DNA of 64,000 bases from Sodalinema lacuna_A (GCA_900149785.2 FSSI02000001.1:186001-250000); one strand, 5' to 3'; positions 51,195-61,003 are shown, counted from the first letter of the stretch. The notes: generated by a model from the letters alone, not told the origin. Program-made: numbers and translations.

Positions 51195-53351
51195 ATGGCC
51201 AGCCCTTCAACTCCCCTTCCTCCACGACGTCTTGCCCCCTGGTGGCGTAGTACCGTGCGACAACTCCCCATTCTCGTGCGTCGAGGCTGCGCCTTTGTCG
51301 TAGAAGTCTCCTTCATTGTCGGAAGTGCGGGCATTCCCTATGGCTTCGGGGCTTACGCCACCCAGCAAGAGATTGGTGAACCGGTTCCCCTCAGTCCCCT
51401 GTTAGCCGCAACAGAAGACCGTATCGCTCGGGTTCTTAGTTTGCCGGTTCGTCAACCCAATCGCAATGTGTCCCCCCTGACCAATCTCTTTTGGACAGGG
51501 GCCTTAGTGATGCCCCTGTTGGCAGGAGGTTGGCAGATCTATTTACTCTATAAAACCGGACAAACAGACCCCAAACGTTGGTTTGGCATTAAAGTGGTCA
51601 CCCCTCAAGGAGCGCCACCGAGTCTGGTTCAGGTGCTGCTGCGGGAGGCGATCGCCCGCTGGGGTATCTTTGGGGGAACCGCCTGGGTCCTGTGGCGGCT
51701 GACGGGAGCCTTTCCCGATTTGGGCATCTTACTCGGATTAACGGGGGTGGTGTTGCTCGTCGATGGCCTGGCCTCTCGCTTCAACCGTCAAGGACGAGCC
51801 TTCCATGACAACATCGCCGGTACCACCATCTTTGATGCCCTAAATAACCCCTATGGAGATTGGCAAAACGAGGAGTTAGAGCGCGATCGCCATTGGACTC
51901 AGGTTGAAGGAGAAGCCGTTGAGGCCATTGTCCTGTATCCTGAACCGGAACCGCGATCGCCGGCCGGGGCCAGTCTTTGGTTTTGGATGCTCCGTAACCC
52001 CGCCACAACCCTGTTGTTAGTGCTGCTGTTTTGTCTAACAGCCGTCTTGGGAACCTTTGTTGGCACCCAGGTCTATATTCAACAACAGGCCAACTCCCGA
52101 GAATTTCAGGAACAGGATAATCAGATGTTCTTGTCCCTGGTGGGCAAACTCACCCCCGCCGCCGGAGCGCCCGATGAGCGTAAAAATGCCATTTTAGCTC
52201 TGGGAACCTTAAATGACCCTCGGGCCTTATCTCTCTTGGTCGACCTCCTCGGCCAAGAAACAGAACCGGAATTGATTGACGCCAGCCAACAGGCCATCGC
52301 CTCCCACGGTAAAGCCGCCATTCTGGAACTACGCCGCCTCAACCAATCCCTAAAAATTCAGTTAGATTCCCTCGAATATGGAGGAACCGCCGAGGAAAAA
52401 GCCCTCCTCGCTCGTCGTCTGCGGGCCACCCAGCGGGCGATCGCCACCATCCTCAGTAACCACAGCGGCGAACTCCCCACCGCTGATCTCAGCCGCACTC
52501 ATCTCAGCCAAGCGGTGACTGACGTTCCCTTCACCCTAGTCTTAGATGGAATCAATTTAGCCGGCATTCGCTTTCGCGGTTCCCTCCTTAGCCGAGCCAG
52601 CTTTCAAGGCAGTCAGTTCTATGGGGCCGGGGAAGATGGCCGCTTCGGGACCTATGACGATTGGATTGCTGACCTCTCAGGCGCAGATTTAAGTTACGGC
52701 AACTTCGCCGGGGCTACCCTGACCCAAGTCTGGATGTACCGCAGTAACGTCATGCAGGCCAATTTCAATCACGCTGATGCTCGCTGGGTGAGTGCAACGG
52801 GGTCTAATTTCAGTTCCGCGCAATTGGTGGGGGCTAACTTCGAGGGGGCATCCTTACGTCAAACCAGTTTCACGGGAGCGGATTTGAACGCCGCTGACTT
52901 CACCAATGCCGATTTACAGGGGGCCAGTCTCACCCAGGTTCGTGCTGGGGGCAGTCTCTGGACGGGGGCCAATCTCAGTCAGGCCAATTGGCAGGGTGCG
53001 GATTTAGCCGGGGTAGACTTCTCTCAAGCCAATTTGAGCAATAGCAATTTCCGTGACGTTAACCTCTCCGGGGCGAATCTGCGCCAGGCTAATTTGGAAT
53101 ATGCCAGTTTCCACGGCAGTGATTTAACCTGGACCGATTTACGAGGGGCCACGGTGGCGGGGGCAGATTTCCAGGGCGTTACCTGGGAGGCGGCCGAGTC
53201 TGAGGAGGCCAGTGACTTTGTGGTGCGATCGCCTGAGGCGGGGCCGCTCAGTTTCGTCGAGGGGGTTAACTTCAGTCAAGCCCGGAATTTAGACCGAGAG
53301 GCGGTGGCGTTTCTGTGCGATCGCGGCGCGATTCACCCCGATTGCCCCTAG
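51195..53351 (+). CDS. RDD-HEAT-pentapeptide repeat membrane protein
   Basis: Protein of 718 residues from ATG 51195; a TTG at 51153 would add 14 residues. N-terminal RDD-type membrane domain (about 20-230, three hydrophobic segments with charged R/D positions such as RRGCAFVVEVS and RWFGIKVVTPQG), another helix (about 275-300), a short HEAT-like part (about 325-395, KNAILALGTLNDPRALSLLVDLL), then more than twenty pentapeptide repeats (about 440-670, A(D/N)LSG pattern). Pentapeptide repeats form a right-handed helix for protein contact. The combination suggests a scaffold at the membrane; function unknown. Confidence 0.85.
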   Translation: MASPSTPLPPRRLAPWWRSTVRQLPILVRRGCAFVVEVSFIVGSAGIPYGFGAYATQQEIGEPVPLSPLLAATEDRIARVLSLPVRQPNRNVSPLTNLFWTGALVMPLLAGGWQIYLLYKTGQTDPKRWFGIKVVTPQGAPPSLVQVLLREAIARWGIFGGTAWVLWRLTGAFPDLGILLGLTGVVLLVDGLASRFNRQGRAFHDNIAGTTIFDALNNPYGDWQNEELERDRHWTQVEGEAVEAIVLYPEPEPRSPAGASLWFWMLRNPATTLLLVLLFCLTAVLGTFVGTQVYIQQQANSREFQEQDNQMFLSLVGKLTPAAGAPDERKNAILALGTLNDPRALSLLVDLLGQETEPELIDASQQAIASHGKAAILELRRLNQSLKIQLDSLEYGGTAEEKALLARRLRATQRAIATILSNHSGELPTADLSRTHLSQAVTDVPFTLVLDGINLAGIRFRGSLLSRASFQGSQFYGAGEDGRFGTYDDWIADLSGADLSYGNFAGATLTQVWMYRSNVMQANFNHADARWVSATGSNFSSAQLVGANFEGASLRQTSFTGADLNAADFTNADLQGASLTQVRAGGSLWTGANLSQANWQGADLAGVDFSQANLSNSNFRDVNLSGANLRQANLEYASFHGSDLTWTDLRGATVAGADFQGVTWEAAESEEASDFVVRSPEAGPLSFVEGVNFSQARNLDREAVAFLCDRGAIHPDCP

Positions 53352-53390
53352 CAGACTCCAGCACCGATCCTCAATCGCCTGTCTCCATCC

Positions 53391-54566
53391 CTAAGATGAC
53401 TCAACAAAGCGACGAATGTGCTGCAACAGCCGCTCCATCTCCGTCTCATCCGTGAAGTAATGGACACAGGCCCGGACACAACTGGGGTCAAGAAGGGTCC
53501 GGACCATCACCCCATGCTGTTGCAAAAACTGAACCAGACCCTTATGGTCTTCCGACTCTAAGACAAAGGAGACTAACCCCGCTTCTGGGGGGGCAGTCCG
53601 TAAACACCTCACCTGCGGAATCTCTCGCAAGCCTTCCCAGAGATGCTGACTCTGACGACAAATCTGTTCATAGCGTGCCTGGGCCGTTCCCCAACTGCGA
53701 TGGGAGGCGATCGCCTCCCGTAAGCCGACATACAACGGATAGGCAGACGTGGCAATCTCATAGCGCTGTGCGTTGGCTTTCAGGCCCGTGGGGTTGCCCG
53801 TAGCATCCATGGTGATGCCACGCCAACCAATAAAGGTGGGGCGCAGACTGGCCATGGCGTCCGGGTGACAGTAAAACCCACCGACCCCAGCGGGGCCACA
53901 AAGCCATTTATGACCGGTAAAGGCATAGTAATCCACCCCAGAGTCGGCTAACTCCAGGGGCAGAACGCCCACAGACTGGGCTGCATCGGCTAAGACGCGA
54001 ATCGGTTCCCCAGAAGAGGTGGGGACTTGACGGCAGGCGGCGACAATCTCTTTGAGGGGTAACACCTGTCCCGTATTCCAGAGAATATGACTCAACACCA
54101 CTAAGCGAGTGTTGGCTGTCAAGGCTTGGGCAATGACCTCAACGGCGGTATTGGTGTTGAGGGTGGCTTGAACGGAACAAATATCAACCTCAATGCCAAA
54201 GCGATGTTGAAGTTCCTGCACCGTCGCCACCACCCCAGGATGTTCGCAGTCGGTCATCACGAGGCGATCGCCCCGCTGCCAGTCAAGACCCCAAAGGGCG
54301 ATATTACAGCCGACTGTCACATCCTCCGTCAGAGCAATGGTGTCCGCCGTTACCCCCAACTCATCGGCAATGGCCTGCCTGGTCTGGTTGGCACAATCTT
54401 GAGCCCAAGCATTAGCCTGAGCCGAAAATGGACCAATGCGCTGCACCCACTCATAGGCTTGACGAATGGCATTGATGGCCGTTTGAGGCAAAGGACCTTG
54501 ACCGCCATAATTAAGATAGGTTTTGTTGCTCAGGGCCGGGAACTGTTGTCGTTGTTGTTGAGACAC
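53391..54566 (-). CDS. L-cysteine/cystine C-S lyase-like PLP enzyme
   Basis: Class V aminotransferase-fold protein of 391 residues. PLP lysine in FTGHKWLCGPAGVGG, cofactor-phosphate loop, VLADAAQSVGV with the aspartate and HILWNTGQVLP are visible. It resembles the cyanobacterial cysteine/cystine lyase (C-DES type) more than IscS/SufS, since the mobile active-site loop lacks the usual desulfurase cysteine context. It would split cystine or cysteine to pyruvate, ammonia and sulfane sulfur for Fe-S assembly. The start is GTG 54566, without a strong ribosome site. A cysteine-desulfurase role cannot be excluded. Confidence 0.78.
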   Translation of the reverse strand: MSQQQRQQFPALSNKTYLNYGGQGPLPQTAINAIRQAYEWVQRIGPFSAQANAWAQDCANQTRQAIADELGVTADTIALTEDVTVGCNIALWGLDWQRGDRLVMTDCEHPGVVATVQELQHRFGIEVDICSVQATLNTNTAVEVIAQALTANTRLVVLSHILWNTGQVLPLKEIVAACRQVPTSSGEPIRVLADAAQSVGVLPLELADSGVDYYAFTGHKWLCGPAGVGGFYCHPDAMASLRPTFIGWRGITMDATGNPTGLKANAQRYEIATSAYPLYVGLREAIASHRSWGTAQARYEQICRQSQHLWEGLREIPQVRCLRTAPPEAGLVSFVLESEDHKGLVQFLQQHGVMVRTLLDPSCVRACVHYFTDETEMERLLQHIRRFVESS

Positions 54567-54586
54567 CGTTGCTCTTGTGAGTGGTT

Positions 54587-55171
54587 TCAGGGATAGAAAC
54601 GCGTGCAGTTACCAATTTTATCAACGACCCCGTCACGGCCAACACGAATATACCCCATCGCGGGCTGTTCAACGGGCAACCAGAGATAACCGGCTTCATC
54701 GATCGTAGGGTTAGTACTACCGAGAATAATCGCTGCCCCTTCATTGAGAAAACGAACAATCTCACTGTTGGGATTGTTGGAACGATACACATTCAAGCCA
54801 TCGGGAGTGACCACATTCCGCGCTAAACTCACGTCGGGACACATGGCGGGCTGAAAACGGGCCGCCCTCGCCGGTTGTTGAGCCACGGGGGTATCGACTT
54901 CCCCATCACAGACATAACTCGACCAAACATAGCCACGATAGCCGGGGGTGGCCACCGGCTGCCAACTTCCGGCGGGGGCGGCAACTCGTTCGAGGGATGT
55001 CCCGTTGTTGAGAATCGTCAAGACTCGGCCGGCCGGGGTTTCCCGTAGGTTTAAGCGCGGCCCCGGCGTGCAAACATGGGCTTGGTTCGGGTAAGACTGA
55101 GCGATCGCCCCATTACCCCCCATTAAGACGGTTCCGAGAGCAAGGGGGAGAAAAGCAAGAGGAAATTTCAT
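54587..55171 (-). CDS. Exported SH3-like domain protein
   Basis: Secreted or periplasmic protein of 194 residues. Signal peptide about 1-24 (MKFPLAFLPLALG to AIAQ). Two bacterial SH3-like segments: about 35-90 (CTPGPRLNLRETPAGRVLTI, then GYRGYVWSSYVCDG) and about 112-190 (GLNVYRSNNPNSEIVRFLNEG, AGYLWLPVEQPAMGYIRVG). Paired cysteines may form disulfides. SH3-like repeats bind peptidoglycan or peptides. ATG 55171 is used; an ATG at 55240 would place the signal peptide internally. Confidence 0.8.
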   Translation of the reverse strand: MKFPLAFLPLALGTVLMGGNGAIAQSYPNQAHVCTPGPRLNLRETPAGRVLTILNNGTSLERVAAPAGSWQPVATPGYRGYVWSSYVCDGEVDTPVAQQPARAARFQPAMCPDVSLARNVVTPDGLNVYRSNNPNSEIVRFLNEGAAIILGSTNPTIDEAGYLWLPVEQPAMGYIRVGRDGVVDKIGNCTRFYP

Positions 55172-55245
55172 GGTATCAGGAGCTTCAAGGCTCTTTAACG
55201 CAGTTGCTATGAATTTTAGCGGACGTGTTGCCGAATCCAAGATCC

Positions 55246-56283
55246 CTAAGACAGATTAATCAGCCGGCCTCCCTCGCGACTTGACTGAGATAAGCCCTCT
55301 AAGATGCCCACCAATTGCGCCCCCACTGCCCCGGAGGAGCGATCGCAGTCTTGACCGGTTTCAATCCCGGCGAGGAAGCGATCGCAGACCCGTCGCAGGG
55401 GTTCTCCGGGAGCGACCTCTATGGCTTCGGGGGTAACGGCACTCGGCTGCCATGTCCCGGCTGAGTCCTGGCTGAGTTGTCCCTGAATGAGGGTCAAGGG
55501 ATTGGCCGCGAGTTCGTCAAACACCAGGGTTCCGGCATCTCCCACCAGGGCTAACCGTCGTTGTTTATCGGGATTGGCCCAACACAGATGAAGGGTCGTC
55601 TCTACGCCACTGGGATAGACTAATCGCCCCCAGGCGACATCGGCTAAGCCATCGGCAAACAGATGTTGCGAGGCGGCATCCCCTTGGAATTGTAACCAAA
55701 TCTTGCCGGTTCCTTGCACCATCACCGGAACCTCGCCGAGCCAATGATTAAAAATCGCGATATCGTGAATGGCTAAATCCCAGAGGGCATCGACATCATG
55801 GCGAACAGGGCTTAGATGGGTACGGGCGGCATAGCCATAGCGCAGTTCCCCGAGGCGACCTTGACGCAGCACCTCGGCCCCCCGTTCGACACAGGGATGG
55901 AAGAGATAGGTATGGTCGATATTGAGCCGTCGTTGCTGGTGTTGGGCTAACTCCCAGAGGGCGATCGCCGTTTTGGACTCTAAGGTGAGGGGTTTTTCAG
56001 CTAAGACATGATAGCCCCGGTTGAGTGCCTCGCGAATGGTGCTTTCATGGTCGGTGGCGGGAGTGGCCACAATCACCCCCTGAGCGGGCAGTTCTTGGGT
56101 GCTATGCCAATCTTGGCTCAGCATGACCCCGGCCGCTTCTAGGTTAAAGCGTTCATTGACCGCTTGTAGACGCTGGCGATCGCAGTCAACGACTGCCAGT
56201 AATTCCCCCTTCGGATGCTCTAAGATATTGCGAATCAGGTGATTGCCCCAACGACCCGCGCCAATAATAATAATTCCTGTCAT
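55246..56283 (-). CDS. Gfo/Idh/MocA family oxidoreductase
   Basis: NAD(P)-binding protein of 345 residues from ATG 56283, where the Rossmann fold begins (GIIIIGAGRWGNHLIRN); an upstream extension to 56442 is non-homologous. The second domain has the LAEKPLTL motif and HDIAIFNHWLGEV. Family members oxidise or reduce sugars, sugar nucleotides or inositols. Substrate unknown; no sugar gene cluster surrounds it. It lies 31 bases before rnc's stop-side neighbour on the same strand. Confidence 0.82.
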   Translation of the reverse strand: MTGIIIIGAGRWGNHLIRNILEHPKGELLAVVDCDRQRLQAVNERFNLEAAGVMLSQDWHSTQELPAQGVIVATPATDHESTIREALNRGYHVLAEKPLTLESKTAIALWELAQHQQRRLNIDHTYLFHPCVERGAEVLRQGRLGELRYGYAARTHLSPVRHDVDALWDLAIHDIAIFNHWLGEVPVMVQGTGKIWLQFQGDAASQHLFADGLADVAWGRLVYPSGVETTLHLCWANPDKQRRLALVGDAGTLVFDELAANPLTLIQGQLSQDSAGTWQPSAVTPEAIEVAPGEPLRRVCDRFLAGIETGQDCDRSSGAVGAQLVGILEGLSQSSREGGRLINLS

Positions 56284-56314
56284 AAACCTGTCGGAAGAGG
56301 TGAGCTTGAATCGG

Positions 56315-57061
56315 TCACGAGTGAGATACTGGGGACTGTTGGGAATCTTCGGCCTGGGACAAGGCCAAAAATGCCTCTTGAGCCGCTGCTTGTTCGGCGG
56401 CCTTGATCGATCGCCCGGTTCCCCGACCCAGACAGCGATCATGAAGCCAGACTTCAGCGGCGAAGCGGCGATCGCTATGATGTTCTCGGGTCACTTGTTC
56501 GACAACACGGTAGTCTGGCAGTTGTCGGTAATGGCCCTGGGTCCATTCCTGCAAGGCGGCCTTATAATTCTGTCGAGCGGGATCTTGGCGCACTTGTTCA
56601 GCTAGAGGACGAAAGGATTTGTCAAGCCAGGGACGCACCAAACTCGTATCATGGTGACTCAGATACAGGGCCGCCGCCACCGCTTCGAGGGCATCGGCTA
56701 AGCGAGAACGATAGCCGGCCTTATCACCGCTGGCACTCCCACCGACGAGCAAATAGCGCTGAAACCCGTAGGATTCGGCAATCTCGGCTAGGGTGCGATC
56801 GCTCACTAACACGGAACGAATGGCAGCGTAATCTCCCACTTTGGCTTCAGGGTAACTTTCCCAAAGAAACTCCGCTGACGCTAAGCGAATGGCCGCATCA
56901 CCGATAAACTCTAGGCGTTCGTAGTTGCGAGTTGCGGACACGGTTGGATGGGTTAATGCGGTATCTAAGAGATCCCAGTTCACGCGAGAGTCGGGAGCTA
57001 AACCCAACTTAAGAATAAATTGATGTAATGCGTCTTGACGCTGGGGGGGCAGGGCAACCAT
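56315..57061 (-). CDS. rnc: Ribonuclease III
   Basis: Double-strand RNA endonuclease of 248 residues, acting in rRNA processing and mRNA decay. Signature ERLEFIGDAAIRLASAEFL with catalytic Glu/Asp residues, DALEAVAAALYL with the second metal-binding acidic cluster, and a C-terminal dsRNA-binding domain (about 165-240, NYKAALQEWTQ, RGTGRSIKAAEQAAAQEAF). The ATG is 58 bases from the 3' end of the RNase P RNA gene on the same strand, so two RNA-processing genes may share a transcript. The gap has a short GAGGGAGTCA tandem repeat. Confidence 0.94.
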   Translation of the reverse strand: MVALPPQRQDALHQFILKLGLAPDSRVNWDLLDTALTHPTVSATRNYERLEFIGDAAIRLASAEFLWESYPEAKVGDYAAIRSVLVSDRTLAEIAESYGFQRYLLVGGSASGDKAGYRSRLADALEAVAAALYLSHHDTSLVRPWLDKSFRPLAEQVRQDPARQNYKAALQEWTQGHYRQLPDYRVVEQVTREHHSDRRFAAEVWLHDRCLGRGTGRSIKAAEQAAAQEAFLALSQAEDSQQSPVSHS

Positions 57062-57119
57062 AGGGAGTCAGAGGGAGTCAGAGGGAAATCAGGTGATATA
57101 CAGGCGATACAAGGGGGGT

Positions 57120-57540
57120 AGAGAAAGTAGTCGTAAGCCGGGTTCTGTTCTATCCCATCGTCAGACATCGTCAGACGATGAGACGGGCAGTTATCTATCT
57201 GGGACGTTTGTTACCAAACGCCTCAAGCGGTTCTCCAACATCGGAACCGGTAAAAGACCAACCATGGTTCCGGCGACCTTGCACCCACTCGGGGTTTACC
57301 GAGCCAGTACCTCTCGATACTGCTGGTGCGCTCTTACCGCACCTTTGCACCCTTACCCTGAGACGGTCGTGGCTTACCCACGATCGTCTGACAAGGCGGT
57401 ATGTTTCTGTGGCACTCTCCTCACGCTCACGCGCACTGGGCGTTATCCAGCAAGTTTGGTCTTTCGGGTGCCCGGACTTTCCTCAAACTGGCTCAAGCGC
57501 TAGACTCGGCCAGTTCGCAACTGCCTCACCTACTTTCTCT
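57120..57540 (-). ncRNA. rnpB: RNase P RNA
   Basis: Catalytic RNA for 5' maturation of tRNA, about 421 nt. Boundaries follow from the terminal P1 helix: AGAGAAAGTAG at the 5' end pairs with CTACTTTCTCT at the 3' end. Hallmark sequences seen on the minus strand: GAGGAAAGTCCGGGC near the 5' third, GGTAAACCCC, and AGAACCCGGCTTAC near the 3' end. The gene lies directly upstream of rnc in the same orientation. No rnpA is in the window. Confidence 0.93.
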
Positions 57541-57625
57541 GCTCTTAGTGTGACAGCAGACCCGGTCGGGTGACAAGATATCGGGGGTTCGATGGAATGT
57601 TTGAGTCACTTGCCACAAGCCGATC

Positions 57626-58462
57626 TCATACCGTTGCATGTTCAACGCGAAAGACATTGCTAAACAGGTTAGCCACGATTTGTTTCCCTTCTTGGGTCAC
57701 TTCGAGATATTTGAGTCCTTCTTTGATGTAAGGATAGACTCCATTCCAGTAGAACTTGGGATAGCCGTTGCGTAGGTCGCCTGGGGTTTTATAGCCGAGA
57801 GCCTTGTTGGTTCCGGTTTCTTCAAATTCGTAGAAAAGGGCGCTAATTTTTTGTAGATAACGGGGGTCGCTGAGTTGTCCGATGAGATCGGCGGCCCGCA
57901 CTAAGCCGGGAAGATTGCAGGTATCTTGGTGATCTTCTCCCGCTGGAACGGGAAACCGCGTCAGTTCCATGCTGCTACGGATGAGTTCGGCATCGATGAG
58001 GCGATGTCCTCCAAACCGTTCGTCGATAAACAACTTTCCGCGATCGACATGATAGGGCGTCAGGGCCGCATCGGTCGCACCGGGAGCCAGGTAGACCATT
58101 GTGTCGTCAATCCCCGTAGAATAGAGTCGCCGGGTGGGGTCATCTTTACGACACACCCCTTTGACGTAGCCAATGTCATGACACAGCAGCGCAATGGTGA
58201 AATGGAGCCAATCTTCGCAGGAGACACCTCCTTCACGGATGTGTCGTCCTCGGAGGATATCCTGACCCACGAGGGTGACGAAAATTGTATGTTCGACGTT
58301 GTGATAGAGGGCATCGCTGTTGGCGATGTTTTCCAATGCCATACCACCCGCCCAGCCGATGATCTCGGCGTAGTCAGACTTTAGCCCGCCATAGGTGCGG
58401 TGGTAGTTGTCCTGGAGTTTGGGGACGAAACGGTCGATGAGTAACTGGGTGGCATTAAACAT
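57626..58462 (-). CDS. HD-domain metal-dependent phosphohydrolase
   Basis: Protein of 278 residues. HD-superfamily metal site: H in YHNVEHT, then CHDIGYVKG, with further acidic/His residues at the end. The rest is helical. It starts with an AAGGAAAA-type ribosome site. Substrates of such cyanobacterial HD proteins are unknown; they hydrolyse nucleotides or cyclic nucleotides in other cases. It is monocistronic and lies between rnpB and a small protein gene. Confidence 0.8.
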   Translation of the reverse strand: MFNATQLLIDRFVPKLQDNYHRTYGGLKSDYAEIIGWAGGMALENIANSDALYHNVEHTIFVTLVGQDILRGRHIREGGVSCEDWLHFTIALLCHDIGYVKGVCRKDDPTRRLYSTGIDDTMVYLAPGATDAALTPYHVDRGKLFIDERFGGHRLIDAELIRSSMELTRFPVPAGEDHQDTCNLPGLVRAADLIGQLSDPRYLQKISALFYEFEETGTNKALGYKTPGDLRNGYPKFYWNGVYPYIKEGLKYLEVTQEGKQIVANLFSNVFRVEHATV

Positions 58463-58540
58463 CGCCTGTTTTCCTTTCCTGTTTCTTGTGGGGGATCTGG
58501 GTCACAAGCTATTGTGATGGCCGACTTCTAATCCCTTATT

Positions 58541-58768
58541 TTAACAAGTTACTTCCCCATCTCGGCGATCGCTCGTGCAAGAGACCCAACCCCGACGCAC
58601 AGCGTGCAGGAGTCGGTTCAGTAGGGTGTAGTCGGCGTCGGTGAGGCGATCGCTGAGTAGATAAGAGCGCAATTGCAGGCGATCGGCTTGGGTGAGTTTG
58701 CCGTTTTCCCAAACTTGGAAGAAAAAGTCAGATAAAGTCGGCAGTGAGGGTAAAAACGAGTTGGTCAT
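58541..58768 (-). CDS. Small conserved cyanobacterial protein (paralogue A)
   Basis: Protein of 75 residues, clearly paralogous to the one at 61279: both have F.VW..GKL/HL, (A)DR..L(R/K)S, LS..L...D...LNR, and the end HAVRRGW. The sequence is mostly helical and charged; no metal or enzyme motif. Proteins with this HAVRRGW ending occur in many cyanobacteria, function not known to me. It could be a small regulator or partner-binding protein. Its C-terminus has a divergent basic tail. Confidence 0.7.
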   Translation of the reverse strand: MTNSFLPSLPTLSDFFFQVWENGKLTQADRLQLRSYLLSDRLTDADYTLLNRLLHAVRRGWVSCTSDRRDGEVTC

Positions 58769-59038
58769 TATTTTAAGAGAATCTTCTATTTCTTTAATGA
58801 TGCCGCCACTCGTTGGATCTAGCGGCGATCTCGTACAGGGGCTTGGGTAATTGCGATCGCCCCATCACGTAACTGGGATCGCTTAAAATGGTGATAGGGA
58901 TCGCCTAAAATTAGCGATCTCCGTCACAATGATTCTCTCAAGTATCTGTAGCTGATGTTACAAAAACATGAATCTTCACGAAAGTTTTGACTTCTTAATC
59001 TAGTGCTTTAGGAGAATGTACATTCTTGCGTTGCTATA

Positions 59039-59353
59039 GCAATCGAAGATTGGCTTAGGACACTCTGAGTTGGAAGAGAATCCGCTACCTCTTGTCTCTT
59101 GCCTATTGCCTCTTGCCTCTTGCCTCTTGCCCTCTTCCTCCCTGTTCCCTGTTCCCTGTTCCCTGTTCCCTTCTTTTGCCTCNCTTGTCTCTTGCCTATT
59201 GCCTCTTGCCTCTTGCCTCTTGCCCTCTTCCTCCCTGTTCCCTGTTCCCTGTTCCCTGTTCCCTTCTTTTGCCTCTTGCCTCTTGCCTATTGCCTCTTGC
59301 CTCTTGCCTCTATTGCCTCTTGCCCTCTTCCTCCCTATTCCCTATTTCCCGTT
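59039..59353. repeat. Long heptamer tandem tract with conserved head and one ambiguous base
   Basis: Head starting GCAATCGAAGATTG (59039), as at 8884, then TTGCCTC/TTGCCTA heptamers and CCCTGTT heptamers. A block of about 90 bases is repeated nearly exactly (59092-59182 and 59184-59273), joined at the single N (59183), then a third diverged block. Translated frames across it are artefacts. The rest of the 585-base gap (58769-59353) shows only AT-rich sequence and HIP1 cores. Confidence 0.85.
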
Positions 59354-61003
59354 CTAGGGGCTAATTGAAGCAAACGGAAGTACCTGTTGCGTTTTACTCA
59401 AGCGCACCCCAGAAATATCCTCTTGGGCAAAAGCATAATCTTTATTCTGCCAAAGCGGGATATAGGGAACCTCCGCCGCGACAATCTCCTGTAACTCCAC
59501 CAACAACTCATTCCGTTGCTGCGGGTCAGAGGCTTCTCGTTGCCGTTGTAATAACTCATTGGCACGAGGATCATAATAAAACGAGCCGTGATATTGACTT
59601 TCCCCTAAGGTGCAGCCACTCTCAACAGACCCCTCTTGACATTCGAGAAACGGCTTAACATAGTTATCCGCATCAAAAAAGTCCGCATACCAGGACAACA
59701 GAAAGGTCGGATACACGCCCTTATCCAAATATCCGTAGGCTGTCGCCGCCTCGACACTTCGGGGTTCGACGGTCATTAACCCCGGCAAATTTCGCTCAGC
59801 AAAGGCTTGTAAAATTGTGGCACTCAGACGGCCCGCCACGGAACTTGAGGGAAACCAGATCTGCACGACAAGGGGATTTTCTGGGGAAAACCCGGCCTGA
59901 CGCAACAGTTCCCTGGCCCGGGCCACATTCCCATCGCCGTATTGCGTTGCAAACAGGGGACGATGGGCCTCAAAGGCGGGGGGAAGCAAACTATAAAGAG
60001 GGTCCGCTTGACCGTAAAATACCCGCTGATTGAGCAAATTTCGATCCATGACGGCGGCTAAGGCCTGACGGACTTCAAGGCGATCGAAGGGGGGCTGATT
60101 GACGTTGAGAACCAGATAGGAAATGGTGGTACTTTCGGCGGCAATAATTTGATATCCCTCGGTTGGGGCTAATTCCTGAAGACTATGAATTTGGTCGGGG
60201 TCGAGTTGTTGATACGCCACATCAACGGACTCAGTACGGAAGGCGTTATAGAGGTTGGATTGACTCGAAAAGCGCCGCATATCAACCCCTTGATTGTTGG
60301 GAGGCTGGCCCCAATAGTCTTCAAAGATGTCAAAGGCGACGGAGTCACTGCCATAGTTGGCTAGACGATAGGGACCGGTTCCGACAAACTGGCTGGGGAG
60401 GAATTGCCCTTCGCCAATGTCATAGGCGGCTGGAGATATAGCACAAAGTCCTGGAAATGTCAAGAGAGAGGTGAAGCCGGCAAAGGGATAGTTGAGGCTG
60501 AGGGTGAGTTCGTACTCGCTGCTGGCCTCAATGGTGTCGACTAAGTCGGCGAGTAGGAAGGATGGCCGGCCACGATTGTCGCGAAAGCGGCGCAGGGAGA
60601 AGGCCATGGCGGCGGCGTTGAAGGGGGTTCCGTCATGGAAGACAACATCGCGACGCAAGGGAATGCGGTAGGTAAGTTGATCGTCGCTGATGATGGGTAG
60701 ATCCCTGGCGAGTTTGGGGACGAGAGTGAGTTCTCCTTGGTCGTTTTGTTCGTAGTGATAGAGGGGTTCGCCCAGGTTGGCGATCGCCATCATGGAGGAT
60801 TGTTCGTAGGCTTCGGCGGGATCGAGGGTGACAATTTGGGCGGTTGTTCCGAGGCGGATGCGATCGCCTCGGGAACTGGCCCCGACTCCACCGCTGGTTT
60901 GACGCAGATCCTGACTCGATTGTTGACAACTGACTAAGATGACCAGACAACAACTGATCACGGCGGCGATCGCCGGCCAACGTCTTCTCCAATTTCCTCT
61001 CAT
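59354..61003 (-). CDS. ABC transporter substrate-binding lipoprotein (oligopeptide/nickel type)
   Basis: Exported lipoprotein of 549 residues. Signal with lipobox LVSC (cysteine about residue 26), then the SBP-family-5 core: IVTLDPAEAYEQSSMMAIANL, HDGTPFNAAAMAFSLRR, FVGTGPYRLANYG and a C-terminal second lobe with EVPYIPLWQNKDYAF. It binds peptides, nickel or similar solutes in the periplasm. No permease or ATPase is next to it, so it acts with distant subunits. Its stop directly adjoins a heptamer repeat tract, and the two paralogous small proteins flank it. Confidence 0.88.
   Translation of the reverse strand: MRGNWRRRWPAIAAVISCCLVILVSCQQSSQDLRQTSGGVGASSRGDRIRLGTTAQIVTLDPAEAYEQSSMMAIANLGEPLYHYEQNDQGELTLVPKLARDLPIISDDQLTYRIPLRRDVVFHDGTPFNAAAMAFSLRRFRDNRGRPSFLLADLVDTIEASSEYELTLSLNYPFAGFTSLLTFPGLCAISPAAYDIGEGQFLPSQFVGTGPYRLANYGSDSVAFDIFEDYWGQPPNNQGVDMRRFSSQSNLYNAFRTESVDVAYQQLDPDQIHSLQELAPTEGYQIIAAESTTISYLVLNVNQPPFDRLEVRQALAAVMDRNLLNQRVFYGQADPLYSLLPPAFEAHRPLFATQYGDGNVARARELLRQAGFSPENPLVVQIWFPSSSVAGRLSATILQAFAERNLPGLMTVEPRSVEAATAYGYLDKGVYPTFLLSWYADFFDADNYVKPFLECQEGSVESGCTLGESQYHGSFYYDPRANELLQRQREASDPQQRNELLVELQEIVAAEVPYIPLWQNKDYAFAQEDISGVRLSKTQQVLPFASISP

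Noticed and set aside
59070..59368. Three overlapping frames of about 90 codons rich in L, P, S and C
   Set aside because: All are translations of the heptamer tract in different frames and one contains the ambiguous base.
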